Below, one piece after another: positions 24,059 through 32,435 of a stretch of DNA of 64,000 nt. Source of the stretch: Flavobacterium agri. Its GTDB lineage: Bacteria; Bacteroidota; Bacteroidia; Flavobacteriales; Flavobacteriaceae. The stretch is from contig NZ_JACBJI010000001.1 of NCBI RefSeq assembly GCF_013401995.1, positions 62,001-126,000 of the forward strand, given 5' to 3'. Each line of letters opens with the position of its first letter. The first letter of the stretch is position 1. Under the pieces are notes generated by a model, which saw only the letters and a program-made list of their open reading frames with translations, was not told where the DNA came from and searched no databases. A program made the translations under genes and the position numbers.

Positions 24059-25129
24059 TTAAGCCGTACGCTCCAGTTCTTTCATCACGTCTACTAAAAC
24101 CTGCACACTTTCGATCGGCATGGCGTTGTAGATCGAAGCGCGGTATCCGCCAACCGAACGATGTCCGTTCAACCCAGAAATATCGGCGGCTTTCCACGAT
24201 TGGTCAAATTTTTCGGTGAGCGATTCGTCTTCCAGAAGGAAGGTCACGTTCATCTTCGAACGATCCTCGACGACGGCCGTCCCTTTAAACAAACCGTTGC
24301 GGTCGATTTCGGTATACAGCAATTCGGCTTTCGCGTTGTTGCGCTTTTCTATTTCGGCAATTCCGCCAAGGTTCTTGAGCCATTGCAGCGTGAGTAAAGA
24401 CGTGTAAGTGGCGAAAACCGGAGGCGTGTTGTACATGCTTTCCTTCTCGATGTGTTGTTGCAGGTTGAGCATGTTTGGGATCGTTCTTCCGGTCTTGCCC
24501 AAAATGTCTTCTTTTAAGACTACAAGCGTAACGCCCGCCGGTCCCATATTTTTTTGTGCTCCGGCGTAAATCAATCCGAACTTCGAGAAATCGAGCTCAC
24601 GCGAAAAAATATCCGAACTCATGTCGCAAACCATCGGGATTCCAAGATCGGGAAATTCGGTCATTTGCGTGCCGAAAATCGTGTTGTTCGACGTGCAATG
24701 GAAATAATCCGCATCGGTCGGAACCGTATAATTTTTAGGAATATGCGTGTAATTTTCAGCTTTTGAAGAAGCGACGACCACAGTCTCACCAAACGTTTTG
24801 GCTTCCTTGATCGCGCCACTGGCCCAGGTTCCGGTATCGAGATAAGCCGCTTTTCCGGCTTTTGTCATCAGGTTGTAAGGTACCATGAGGAATTCAAGGC
24901 TCGCACCGCCGTGAAGGAACAACGCCTGGTAGCCTTTGCCCTGAAGTCCTAACAATTCAAGGGCGAGCGACCGCGCTTCTTCCATGACGGCCACGAAATC
25001 TTTGCTCCTGTGCGAGATCTCGATAAGCGATAAACCCGAATTGTTGAAATCGAGGATCGCCGCCGCCGCTTTCTCAAGCACTTCCTGCGGAAGGATGGAC
25101 GGGCCTGCGCTGTAATTGTGTTTCTTCAT
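24059..25129 (-). CDS. serC: Phosphoserine aminotransferase
   Basis: Second step of serine synthesis, also used in pyridoxal phosphate synthesis; transfers the amino group from glutamate to 3-phosphohydroxypyruvate. 356 residues. The start HNYSAGPSILPQEVL is typical; the pyridoxal-phosphate lysine is in IYAGAQKNMGPAG near residue 195. The end of the protein, GLNGHRSVGGYRASIYN, is the usual SerC signature. It is upstream of serA on the same strand, and phosphoserine phosphatase is not in the window. Confidence 0.96.
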   Translation of the reverse strand: MKKHNYSAGPSILPQEVLEKAAAAILDFNNSGLSLIEISHRSKDFVAVMEEARSLALELLGLQGKGYQALFLHGGASLEFLMVPYNLMTKAGKAAYLDTGTWASGAIKEAKTFGETVVVASSKAENYTHIPKNYTVPTDADYFHCTSNNTIFGTQMTEFPDLGIPMVCDMSSDIFSRELDFSKFGLIYAGAQKNMGPAGVTLVVLKEDILGKTGRTIPNMLNLQQHIEKESMYNTPPVFATYTSLLTLQWLKNLGGIAEIEKRNNAKAELLYTEIDRNGLFKGTAVVEDRSKMNVTFLLEDESLTEKFDQSWKAADISGLNGHRSVGGYRASIYNAMPIESVQVLVDVMKELERTA

Positions 25130-25234
25130 CTTTAGGGAAAAAATTTCCGCAAATTTCGTAAACAGAACGCGAAACGGATAGCATTTTTATGAATAATTAA
25201 CCCATCTTATCAACAGAAAACGTTATAGTAAGCC

Positions 25235-26653
25235 TTACTTTTTCAGGATTTTGTGGTAGCCGATGGTTCCGTCATCCGCTGTGATTTTTAGCAGGTACAT
25301 ACCGCGGTCGAAACCGGCGAGAGAAATTTCTTCCAAGTCGCTGTCGAAAGATCGAATTTGTTTGCCGTCAGCAGCGAAAATATCGACCTTGGCTATCGAT
25401 GCGATTCCATTATTTTTAAAGTACAGTTTATCTTGAACCGGATTCGGATATATGACGAACGAAGTATTTTTAGGCGTTTCTGCAGTTGCAAGCGAAGCAT
25501 CGATAAAATACGCCATGCCCGTATTGAGAACGCCTTGGTAAGGAGCGCCAATCACAAGCGAATTCCCATCGCGTGCAATTCCCGATCCGAAACCGTCGTC
25601 GCCCGAATTTCCTGTTCCGATGTAGTAGTCCTGATACACCCAATCACCATTGTTTTTTTTGTAGTGCAGTACCTGCCAGTTGCGTTCCGCAAGCAGTATA
25701 TAATCGGCGTTGGCGCTTAGGTACATGTCGTTTTGGTATACGTAGACGCCAACATATCTTTGGTCGGTAAGATTTACCACCGGATAGGATACGCCCTGCG
25801 TCCAAGCGTTGCCGTTCAACGAAAAGGTCTTTACTTGTTGCCCGCTTGGCCAGTTGTCCGATTCTATCATGTAGATTACGCCGTCTTCGTACGAAAATCC
25901 GTCGTAGATGTTCTTTTCGAGGATTGCGGACGAACCCTCCAAAGCCAGCGTATTCGTATTCAACGCGAAACTGTGAAACCTGACTTGCGTAGTCGATAGA
26001 TATTCGACGCAGACCAATCGGTCATCATCTACATCGAGCATACTCAAATTGACCGAGTTCTCTACCAACAGCTTGAGTTGGAAATTCCATGCAGTACCGT
26101 CGAAATAGTACACGTAAACCGCTCCGGTGTGCGGCGATTCACTTGCCGATGAGGATTGATCGCCCGATGCGCCAACAAATAGAAAGTTACCCATGAATTT
26201 CGGCATTCCGAACCTGTCGTTGGCCGCGGCATCGGGTGCGGTGATTTTCTCGAAGAAATTCCATTGCGCGCCATTTCTTTGGTAGAGGTAAAGCGAACCC
26301 GCGTCGGTAAAGCCTTGGTCTTGCTGAGGCGCTCCGATGGCGATGAAATTCCCGTTGATCGAAGACGGTCCGAATCCGTCGGCAGGCAAGAGGTCATCCG
26401 GATTGAAAGTCGCCATCTGGGTTACCGTGTTGTTGCCCGTTTTTTCGAAAAGATGGACCAGAAGTTCCGGTTGTTGCGCACCGTCAGGATAATACGGTCC
26501 GCCGACAAGCGCTTCGTTTCCGCTGACTGAAACGCTTCCGCCGATACCGAAGTGCATGCCCGGTTGCGACGGATAGAAAGGCGTGCCCGAAATCTGGGCA
26601 AATGCGCTTGAAAAGGAAGCTAAAAGAAAGAAATTGCGTAGAGTTGCCGTCAT
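25235..26653 (-). CDS. Secreted T9SS cargo protein with FG-GAP-like repeats
   Basis: 472 residues. A signal peptide (about 1-19, ending SSAFAQ) is followed by propeller-like repeats with the core FG-x-(x)n-GN-x-L-V-GAP (FGPSSINGNFIAIGAP, FGMPKFMGNFLFVGAS, FGSGIARDGNSLVIGAP). The last 75 residues are a type A sorting domain for type IX secretion: FVIYPNPVQDKLYF, KVDIFAADGKQI and YLLKI. It is therefore exported through the outer membrane and probably anchored or released. TAGCTTTG (26672-26665, reverse) is a -7 candidate. It interrupts the usual acyl-CoA reductase - serC order. Confidence 0.9.
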   Translation of the reverse strand: MTATLRNFFLLASFSSAFAQISGTPFYPSQPGMHFGIGGSVSVSGNEALVGGPYYPDGAQQPELLVHLFEKTGNNTVTQMATFNPDDLLPADGFGPSSINGNFIAIGAPQQDQGFTDAGSLYLYQRNGAQWNFFEKITAPDAAANDRFGMPKFMGNFLFVGASGDQSSSASESPHTGAVYVYYFDGTAWNFQLKLLVENSVNLSMLDVDDDRLVCVEYLSTTQVRFHSFALNTNTLALEGSSAILEKNIYDGFSYEDGVIYMIESDNWPSGQQVKTFSLNGNAWTQGVSYPVVNLTDQRYVGVYVYQNDMYLSANADYILLAERNWQVLHYKKNNGDWVYQDYYIGTGNSGDDGFGSGIARDGNSLVIGAPYQGVLNTGMAYFIDASLATAETPKNTSFVIYPNPVQDKLYFKNNGIASIAKVDIFAADGKQIRSFDSDLEEISLAGFDRGMYLLKITADDGTIGYHKILKK

Positions 26654-26677
26654 CGTTTTTCTTTCAAAGCTACAGAA

Positions 26678-27736
26678 TTATAGCTTCGAAAGGAATGAAA
26701 GCGTGTCGATATTGTCGGCATAATCCCACAATTCGGGTTTTTGCGTTTGTCCAAAACGGATGCTATTCCCTACGATTCCAGCCGAAACGATACATTGGAT
26801 TTGATCGGATTCGTTTTCGAGCCTGGTTTTTACGGTTTCCAAATCGTCATAGAATTCGTAGAAAATGCTCGAAATAGGCGAGGCGTAGTTCGTATCTTCC
26901 TTGATCGTGAGGAATCCGTTGTCGAGCAGTTTGAAATTGCTCATCAAAAAAACCGCCTTGTTGTAATCGTAATTGTTCGCGTATTTCTCGTATTGGATCA
27001 CGTCTTTTTGGGCGAACATGGCTTCGAAGAATTTGGCGAAATCATAACCTTTGGGCACGAAAAGCTTCGATACGTTGCGGCATCCGAGTCCGAAATATCT
27101 AAAAATATCTTCTCCCAAAGCCTCGAGTTCATCCGTAGTTTCATTTCCGGTAAGTACGGCTACCGAATTCCTGTTCTTGCGGATGATGCTCGGCACGTCC
27201 TTGAAATAATATTCGAAATAACGCGCCGTATTGTTGCTTCCCGTCGCGATAACGGCGTCGAAACCTTCGAGTTTGCCTTCCGTGAATCCGATGAAATTCT
27301 TCAAACCCGGCGCGATCGACATCAGATATTTGGCAAGGAACGGAAGCAAATGCTGGTCGTTCGACGACAATTTGACAAGTGCTTTATGACCCGAAAGCAC
27401 GACCGACACGAAATCGTGGAAACCGACAAGCGGAATATTGCCGGCCAAAACCAATCCGACGGTTTTGGGTTCGCGTTCAGGAATGTCGTAACGTGAAAGC
27501 CAGTCGGTGAGGTTTTTCGAGGTCAGCGAGTCGGCCCATGCGGCAATCGAAAAGCGCACTTGTTCGGGCGTATACCAACCGTTGTGCGACTGGCTCAATG
27601 CGATCAGGCTTTTGAAAGGTTCGAAAAATTCGTCGTTTTTGAGTACCGAATCATCTTTAACCGGTTCATAGGCAACGAACTGTCTCAAGAAGTCACCGAG
27701 TTTCACGAAAGCATCCTTTTTCTCTAAAGCTGTCAT
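26678..27736 (-). CDS. Acyl-CoA reductase, LuxC-like
   Basis: 352 residues, cytoplasmic. Reduces a fatty acyl thioester to an aldehyde with NADPH in characterised LuxC proteins. The thioester-forming cysteine is in YFGLGCRNVSKLF (C219); the nucleotide-binding part includes VGLVLAGNIPLVG near 95. It diverges from a ferredoxin gene whose promoter region overlaps its own; the pairing suggests a redox link but no aldehyde-using partner is visible. The ATG at 27736 is chosen; a start 14 codons earlier sits in the divergent promoter. Confidence 0.9.
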   Translation of the reverse strand: MTALEKKDAFVKLGDFLRQFVAYEPVKDDSVLKNDEFFEPFKSLIALSQSHNGWYTPEQVRFSIAAWADSLTSKNLTDWLSRYDIPEREPKTVGLVLAGNIPLVGFHDFVSVVLSGHKALVKLSSNDQHLLPFLAKYLMSIAPGLKNFIGFTEGKLEGFDAVIATGSNNTARYFEYYFKDVPSIIRKNRNSVAVLTGNETTDELEALGEDIFRYFGLGCRNVSKLFVPKGYDFAKFFEAMFAQKDVIQYEKYANNYDYNKAVFLMSNFKLLDNGFLTIKEDTNYASPISSIFYEFYDDLETVKTRLENESDQIQCIVSAGIVGNSIRFGQTQKPELWDYADNIDTLSFLSKL

Positions 27737-27742
27737 AATTGA

Positions 27743-27773
27743 TTTGCGTAAACGGAGTTTTGGCTTAATTTTG
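27743..27773 (+). promoter_or_regulatory. Promoter for the ferredoxin gene, overlapping the divergent promoter
   Basis: TTTG at 27743-27746, 19-base spacer, TAATTTTG at 27766-27773: near-perfect match. On the reverse strand TACTTTTG (27783-27776) can be the -7 element for the acyl-CoA reductase, so both promoters overlap and may compete. Confidence 0.65.
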
Positions 27774-27877
27774 CACAAAAGTAGTGAATTAGTGGCAGTA
27801 GCAGTTGCAGATGATATAATCGAGAAGTCCAGACTGGCAATTCATAATTCATAATTTATAATTCATCATTTTAGAAA

Positions 27878-28228
27878 ATGGCTATCATCATAACAGACGA
27901 ATGTATCAACTGCGGCGCTTGCGAACCCGAGTGCCCGAATACGGCAATTTACGAAGGAGCCGACGACTGGCGTTATAAAGACGGAACTTCGCTTCGTGGG
28001 AAAGTGATCCTTCCTAACGGCGAAGAAGTCGATGCAGAAGACGCCCAGACCCCGATTTCGGACGACATCTATTACATCGTTCCCGGCAAATGCACCGAGT
28101 GCAAAGGTTTCCACGAAGAACCACAATGTGCTGCGGTTTGTCCGGTAGATTGCTGCGTTCCCGATCCCGATCATGTGGAAAGCGATGAGACGCTGTTGAA
28201 CAGACAGGCGTTTTTGCATAATGATTGA
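27878..28228 (+). CDS. Ferredoxin with two 4Fe-4S clusters
   Basis: 116 residues. Cluster motifs are [12 protein letters not shown] near residue 9 and CTECKGF...C...[10 protein letters not shown] near 66-88. The insertion of about 45 residues between the two motifs is acidic and gives the longer flavobacterial type. It serves as a low-potential electron carrier. The adjacent acyl-CoA reductase gene is divergent. A leader of some 100 bases is AT-rich. Confidence 0.95.
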   Translation: MAIIITDECINCGACEPECPNTAIYEGADDWRYKDGTSLRGKVILPNGEEVDAEDAQTPISDDIYYIVPGKCTECKGFHEEPQCAAVCPVDCCVPDPDHVESDETLLNRQAFLHND

Positions 28229-28252
28229 GCGCTAAGTGCTGAAGTGCTCAAG
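28229..28252. repeat. AGCAC/AAGTGCT repeat unit
   Basis: GCGCTAAGTGCTGAAGTGCTCAAG, in reverse CTTGAGCACTTC AGCACTTAGC, repeats the units seen at 19266-19334. It follows the ferredoxin stop directly. Confidence 0.5.
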
Positions 28253-28272
28253 TATACTTCCATAAAAAATAG

Positions 28273-28297
28273 AACCGCTCTAATAGGCGGTTTTTTT
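28273..28297 (+). terminator. Terminator after the ferredoxin gene
   Basis: AACCGC (28273-28278) pairs with GCGGTT (28287-28292, approximate), followed by seven T residues. Confidence 0.65.
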
Positions 28298-28328
28298 ATG
28301 CGGTCAAGTCTCTTTCGCACTTTCGTAC

Positions 28329-28364
28329 AAAAAATCCTGAAACGCGAACGTCTCAGGATTTTTT
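28329..28364. terminator. Second, bidirectional terminator
   Basis: A perfect 12-base stem, AAAAAATCCTGA (28329-28340) with TCAGGATTTTTT (28353-28364), loop 12, lies between the convergent ferredoxin and the secreted protein gene. Confidence 0.85.
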
Positions 28365-28390
28365 GTGGTATATATGGAGTGTCAAGAAGA

Positions 28391-28915
28391 TTAGTTCCTT
28401 GTATAGGTTTCGGTCGTGACCTTATCGGTTTTCGGATCGTATGTGCTCAAAACCATATTTCCGTTCGAGTCGAATGAGGCGTAAGATGTTTTCCCGTTGG
28501 TCGAATAGATATAATTGTTAGGACCGACGTTTCTCAATACGGCCGATCTTTTGCCGTTGTTGGTCAGCGTATATCCGACATTGTCGAGTTTCACCTGATA
28601 TTTCGATCCACCCCAAGTGTAATAAGCAGAACGGTCTACATCGACCACACGCGTCGTGCCGTCGGGAGCGGTTACGGTTGTGGTTGCGGTTACTTGTGTA
28701 GGCGTCGGAGCCAGATCTTTGTTCAATGCTTTAGAATCCGGGTTTTGGAATTCGAGTTTCTGCACTTGTTGCTCGGTCTGGGTTTTGACCAGTTTCTTTT
28801 CTCCGTCAGAATCCTTTACGGTCGTTACGGTCGTCGTAGATTCCTTTTGCACTTGTTGCGCTTGGACCGCGAAGGCGAAAAAAGCGGCGGCTATGGTAAA
28901 GATTGTTGTTTTCAT
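28391..28915 (-). CDS. Secreted hypothetical protein, Thr/Gln-rich (174 aa)
   Basis: A signal peptide (1-19, AFAVQAQ) is followed by a Thr/Val-rich part (STTTVTTVKDS) with the repeated short form TTVTAPDG, then a domain with YYTWGGSKYQVKLDNVGYTL. No cysteine after the signal and no sorting domain, so it is periplasmic or surface. No family recognised. TAACTTTG (28947-28940, reverse) is a -7 candidate. Confidence 0.82.
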   Translation of the reverse strand: MKTTIFTIAAAFFAFAVQAQQVQKESTTTVTTVKDSDGEKKLVKTQTEQQVQKLEFQNPDSKALNKDLAPTPTQVTATTTVTAPDGTTRVVDVDRSAYYTWGGSKYQVKLDNVGYTLTNNGKRSAVLRNVGPNNYIYSTNGKTSYASFDSNGNMVLSTYDPKTDKVTTETYTRN

Positions 28916-28997
28916 GACGTGTTTTGTTGTTTACGTTTACAAAGTTAGAATCATCGATTTCGGATGTCTTATACAATTATCCAAGCGTTTTATATAA

Positions 28998-29030
28998 TTG
29001 TTATTTGCCCCGATTATATGCGTATATTTG
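28998..29030 (+). promoter_or_regulatory. Promoter for ychF
   Basis: TTG at 28998-29000, 22-base spacer, TATATTTG at 29023-29030, 25 bases before the ATG. A closer TTTG at 29004-29007 would leave a 15-base spacer, too short. Confidence 0.5.
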
Positions 29031-29054
29031 CGCACTTTTTGAACTAAAAACACC

Positions 29055-30149
29055 ATGAAAGCAGGTATCGTAGGATTGCCGAACGTAGGTAAATCAACAC
29101 TTTTCAACTGTTTGTCGAACGCCAAGGCACAGAGCGCGAATTTCCCGTTCTGTACGATTGAGCCCAACATCGGAGTCGTGAACGTTCCCGATCCGCGCCT
29201 CGAGAAACTGGAAGAACTCGTCAATCCTGAACGAGTCGTTCCGGCAACGGTAGACATCGTCGATATCGCCGGATTGGTAAAAGGAGCGAGCAAAGGAGAA
29301 GGTCTCGGAAACCAGTTTTTGGGCAATATCCGCGAGTGTAATGCGATCATCCACGTATTGCGTTGCTTCGACAATGATAACATCGTACACGTTGACGGAA
29401 ACGTAAACCCAATCCGCGATAAGGAAACCATCGACATCGAACTCCAGCTTAAAGATTTGGAAACCGTCGAAAAGCGCCTTGAAAAAGTGAACCGCGCCGC
29501 TAAAACGGGAAATAAGGAAGCCCAGGTCGAACAAGGTCTCCTGAATAAAATTCGCGAGGCGTTGCTTCAGGCGAAATCGGCGAGAACGGTCATTCCTGCG
29601 AATGAAGAGGAAACGGCCTTGATGGAAGATTTCCAGCTCATCACGACAAAACCTGTGCTTTACGTTTGTAATGTAGACGAAAGTTCAGCCGTGAGTGGAA
29701 ACAAATACGTCGAGCAGGTCAAAGAAATGGTGAAGGACGAAAACGCCCAGGTCATTACGCTTGCCGTGGCTACCGAAGCCGATATTACCGAACTCGAAAC
29801 GTACGAGGAGCGCAAAATGTTCCTCGAAGATGTAGGTTTGGCAGAACCGGGTGCGTCCGTTTTGATCCGCGCGGCTTATAAATTGCTTAACCAACAAACC
29901 TATTTCACGGCTGGAGTCAAGGAAGTGCGCGCATGGACCATCAATATAGGCGATACGGCCCCGAAGGCTGCGAGCGTCATCCACACCGATTTCGAGAAAG
30001 GTTTTATCCGTGCCGAAGTGATCGCGTATAACGATTATGTGCAGTTCGGTTCTGAAGCAAAAGTGAAGGAAGCCGGAAAATTACGCGTGGAAGGAAAAGA
30101 ATACATCGTGAAGGACGGAGATGTGATGCATTTCCGCTTCAACGTCTAA
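29055..30149 (+). CDS. ychF: YchF, ribosome-associated ATPase of the OBG family
   Basis: 364 residues. G1 GLPNVGKSTLF starts at residue 6; the G3-like DIAGLVKGASKGEG follows; G4 is NVDE, the form that gives YchF preference for ATP over GTP. A coiled-coil insertion (about 130-190) and the C-terminal TGS domain are present. Role by family: ribosome and stress-related, negative regulator of oxidative response in other bacteria. It is a single gene with its own promoter and terminator. Confidence 0.97.
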   Translation: MKAGIVGLPNVGKSTLFNCLSNAKAQSANFPFCTIEPNIGVVNVPDPRLEKLEELVNPERVVPATVDIVDIAGLVKGASKGEGLGNQFLGNIRECNAIIHVLRCFDNDNIVHVDGNVNPIRDKETIDIELQLKDLETVEKRLEKVNRAAKTGNKEAQVEQGLLNKIREALLQAKSARTVIPANEEETALMEDFQLITTKPVLYVCNVDESSAVSGNKYVEQVKEMVKDENAQVITLAVATEADITELETYEERKMFLEDVGLAEPGASVLIRAAYKLLNQQTYFTAGVKEVRAWTINIGDTAPKAASVIHTDFEKGFIRAEVIAYNDYVQFGSEAKVKEAGKLRVEGKEYIVKDGDVMHFRFNV

Positions 30150-30178
30150 TAGCTTTAAGCTTTATCGATAATAAAAAG

Positions 30179-30200
30179 ACCCGCTTTTTTGGCGGGTTTT
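30179..30200. terminator. Terminator between ychF and the next gene
   Basis: ACCCGC (30179-30184) pairs with GCGGGT (30192-30197), flanked by A on the left and T on the right; 7-base loop. It serves both convergent genes. Confidence 0.7.
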
Positions 30201-30531
30201 ATTTTGTCCAGTCCTGACCGTCGTCGTTGATGGAAATCGCGTCGATGATCTCGTTGGCTTTCGGGTCGGAATACGTGCCGTAACCATTCACAAAAACGCC
30301 TTTGACACCGTCCGATTTATTGTGGATCGCGTACAGAATCGCTTCGTCGTCAAGGTCGTTGAAGCCTGTGAATCTATAAATCTTGTCGATTACAAGGTCC
30401 GAAAGCTCGACTGCTTCATTATCTTCTTTGTACGTGATGCCTTCCTCGAGTAAGTTCAAATCTTCGGTATAGCCGCGTTTGCGTAGCACTTCGATGACTT
30501 CGGACAGGGGTTTTTCGGTATAGTAAATCAT
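30199..30531 (-). CDS. Small conserved hypothetical protein (110 aa)
   Basis: Acidic, cytoplasmic. The order KRGYTEDLNL, IDKIYRFTGFNDLDDEAILYAI and GVKGVFVNGYGTYSDP matches, from memory, a Bacteroidota group often mislabelled phosphoribosylpyrophosphate synthetase; the protein is a third of that enzyme's length and has no PRPP loop. No function can be assigned. The upstream side carries the inverted repeat 30644-30694. Confidence 0.85.
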   Translation of the reverse strand: MIYYTEKPLSEVIEVLRKRGYTEDLNLLEEGITYKEDNEAVELSDLVIDKIYRFTGFNDLDDEAILYAIHNKSDGVKGVFVNGYGTYSDPKANEIIDAISINDDGQDWTK

Positions 30532-30643
30532 GTCGTGTCGGTTTGTCTAAAAATAAGCAAATTTGGCGAGGCCGGCAATCGGGAATTTATGATTTGATAC
30601 AGAAAAACTGTACTTCAGATTGGATTTTAGGCACTAACTTCGG

Positions 30644-30694
30644 TTAGACCTAACAGGTTTCCTTCGGTCGGCTTTCGAAACCTGTTAGGTCTAA
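30644..30694. repeat. Perfect 18-base inverted repeat
   Basis: TTAGACCTAACAGGTTTC (30644-30661) and its exact complement (30677-30694), 15-base loop, in a divergent intergenic region. It shares the ACCTnAnAGGTTT core with 13613-13645. Confidence 0.85.
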
Positions 30695-30756
30695 AACTCC
30701 CAAATCTTGCACATGGAAATCGGAATACCTACATTCGTCCTTCCAAAAAACATCTC

Positions 30757-31296
30757 ATGAAAATCTTCGCCTTCTCGGGTTCCAATTCGTCGACTTCCAT
30801 AAATATGCAGCTCGTGACTTACGCGGTATCTCTTTTCGAAGAACCGGGTACGAAAAGTTATTGCATGAAGGATTTCGAGATGCCGTTGTTCGGTGTCGAT
30901 ATCGAAAAGGAAATCGGACACCATCCGAAAGCCCAGGAATTCCTCGATATGATTGCTGCCGCAGACCTACTCGTCATATCACTTCCCGAAAACAACGGTT
31001 CGTATTCGTCGGCGTTCAAGAATACTTTCGATTGGGCGTCGCGTATCATGAAAGACGTTTTCCAGCACAAACCGACGTTGCTTATGGCGACTTCTCCAGG
31101 CCAAAGAGGCGGAAAAAGCGTGCTCGAACTCGCCACTTCGAACCTCGTGCGATACGGTATGGACATTCGCGAAGTGTTCTCGCTCCCGTTGTTCTACGAA
31201 AATTTCGACATCGAAAACCACAAAATCAAAAATGTGGCACTCGATTTGGAGTTGCGCGAGAAAGTCGCTAAAATCAAATCGGATGTCGGGAGCTAA
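30757..31296 (+). CDS. NAD(P)H-dependent FMN reductase / flavodoxin-fold oxidoreductase
   Basis: 179 residues. The FMN-phosphate loop FSGSNSSTSIN (residues 6-16) and SLPENNGSYSSAFKNTFDW (flavin ring contact) mark the SsuE/NADPH-dependent FMN reductase family. It carries electrons from NADPH to free FMN or quinones. The next gene begins 14 bases before its stop, so they are translated from one message. The electron acceptor is not known. Confidence 0.93.
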   Translation: MKIFAFSGSNSSTSINMQLVTYAVSLFEEPGTKSYCMKDFEMPLFGVDIEKEIGHHPKAQEFLDMIAAADLLVISLPENNGSYSSAFKNTFDWASRIMKDVFQHKPTLLMATSPGQRGGKSVLELATSNLVRYGMDIREVFSLPLFYENFDIENHKIKNVALDLELREKVAKIKSDVGS

Positions 31297-31963
31297 AAAA
31301 TTACGCCGCTATTTCTTCAAAACCTTATTGTTCATCGGAATTTTCCTCATCGCTTATTTTGCAGTGATGTTTTCGCTTTCGCGAATTACGGTCAATTCCG
31401 AAGATGAAGATCGGGCGAGTGACGTTGCGATTTACATCAAATCCAACGGCGTGCACACCGATATCGTCTTTCCGATAAAAACCACCTACAAAGATTGGAC
31501 GCCTCTTGTGCATCCGACCCGAACCCTTTCGAAAGATTCGACGTTCCAATATGTAGGACTCGGATGGGGCGACCACGATTTTTACTTAAACACACCCGAA
31601 TGGAGCGACCTCAAAGCGAGTACGGCTTTCAAGGCTGCATTCTGGATGGGCACAGGTTTGATGCATGCCACGTTCCATAAAGAAGTAAAGGAAAGCGAAC
31701 TTTGCATCAAGGTCATGGTAAGCAAGCAGGAATATTTACGCATGGTGGCCTTCGCGGAATCGTCGTTTATCAAAAAGGACGGGCAAACCGTACAAATCCC
31801 GAACGCTTCCTACGGAGACCACGATCTGTTTTTCGAGGCGCATGGCAAATACAACCTGTTTTACACGTGTAATGCTTGGGCGAACAACTGCCTTAAATCG
31901 GGCGGACAAAAAGCGGCTTTGTGGTCGTTGACCGATACAGGGATTTTGTGCCATTACCGGTAA
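31283..31963 (+). CDS. DUF2459 / TIGR02117 membrane-anchored protein
   Basis: 226 residues, one N-terminal membrane helix (about 13-32). The domain has SNGVHTDIVFP, GLGWGDHDFYLNTP and YNLFYTCNAWAN. These motifs (HTD, WGD, CN-x-W) define DUF2459, found in Gram-negative outer-membrane or periplasmic proteins of unknown role; the Cys and His could make a papain-like site, which is inference. The start ATG at 31283 overlaps the preceding gene by 14 bases. Confidence 0.88.
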   Translation: MSGAKKLRRYFFKTLLFIGIFLIAYFAVMFSLSRITVNSEDEDRASDVAIYIKSNGVHTDIVFPIKTTYKDWTPLVHPTRTLSKDSTFQYVGLGWGDHDFYLNTPEWSDLKASTAFKAAFWMGTGLMHATFHKEVKESELCIKVMVSKQEYLRMVAFAESSFIKKDGQTVQIPNASYGDHDLFFEAHGKYNLFYTCNAWANNCLKSGGQKAALWSLTDTGILCHYR

Positions 31964-31992
31964 GAGATGGCTCTTGTTGGAAGATGAGGGAA

Positions 31993-32265
31993 TTATTCGG
32001 CTGTTGCCGGGTCGATCACAGTCGAGACTTTGGATATTTTATTTACGGGAAAGCCTCCTCGTTCCGCATGTTCACGTATCATTTCTTCATTTGGAGCCTG
32101 ATAGACACAAAATATTTTGTCATCAGTAACATAACTATGGATCCAATTTATTTCAGGACTCATTTTGCGCAATACATCACAAGAGGTTTGCGATATACTT
32201 TTTAATTGTTCCTGGGTAAGGTTGCCCGCACCTGGAATCTCTCGTTCTATTACATACTTAGGCAT
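31993..32265 (-). CDS. DUF4242 protein (small, ferredoxin-like fold)
   Basis: 90 residues, starting MPKYVIEREIPGAG, with the signature IHSYVTDDKIFCVYQAPNEEMIREHA. This matches the DUF4242 family, some members of which bind nickel. Cytoplasmic, no partner gene adjacent. Function not known. Confidence 0.9.
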   Translation of the reverse strand: MPKYVIEREIPGAGNLTQEQLKSISQTSCDVLRKMSPEINWIHSYVTDDKIFCVYQAPNEEMIREHAERGGFPVNKISKVSTVIDPATAE

Positions 32266-32435
32266 AATGTTTTATATTCTAATTATCAATTATTTACATT
32301 AAATTTAAGCAAAATCGTTTCGCGATTCCCGAATTGGGGCGAATATTTATGATGGCAAAATGTGTGTCTGTAATTTTGCGTATCTCCATCAAATATGCAG
32401 ACGTGAACGACGGCATGTTTTGTCAGGCATTCCGC

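Noticed and set aside
27840..27870. Repeated TTCATAATT units considered as a CRISPR-like array
   Set aside because: Units are nine to ten bases without spacers; plain low-complexity sequence in the ferredoxin leader.
30199..30531. Phosphoribosylpyrophosphate synthetase
   Set aside because: Only 110 residues, no PRPP-binding loop; the label is a transfer error for this family.
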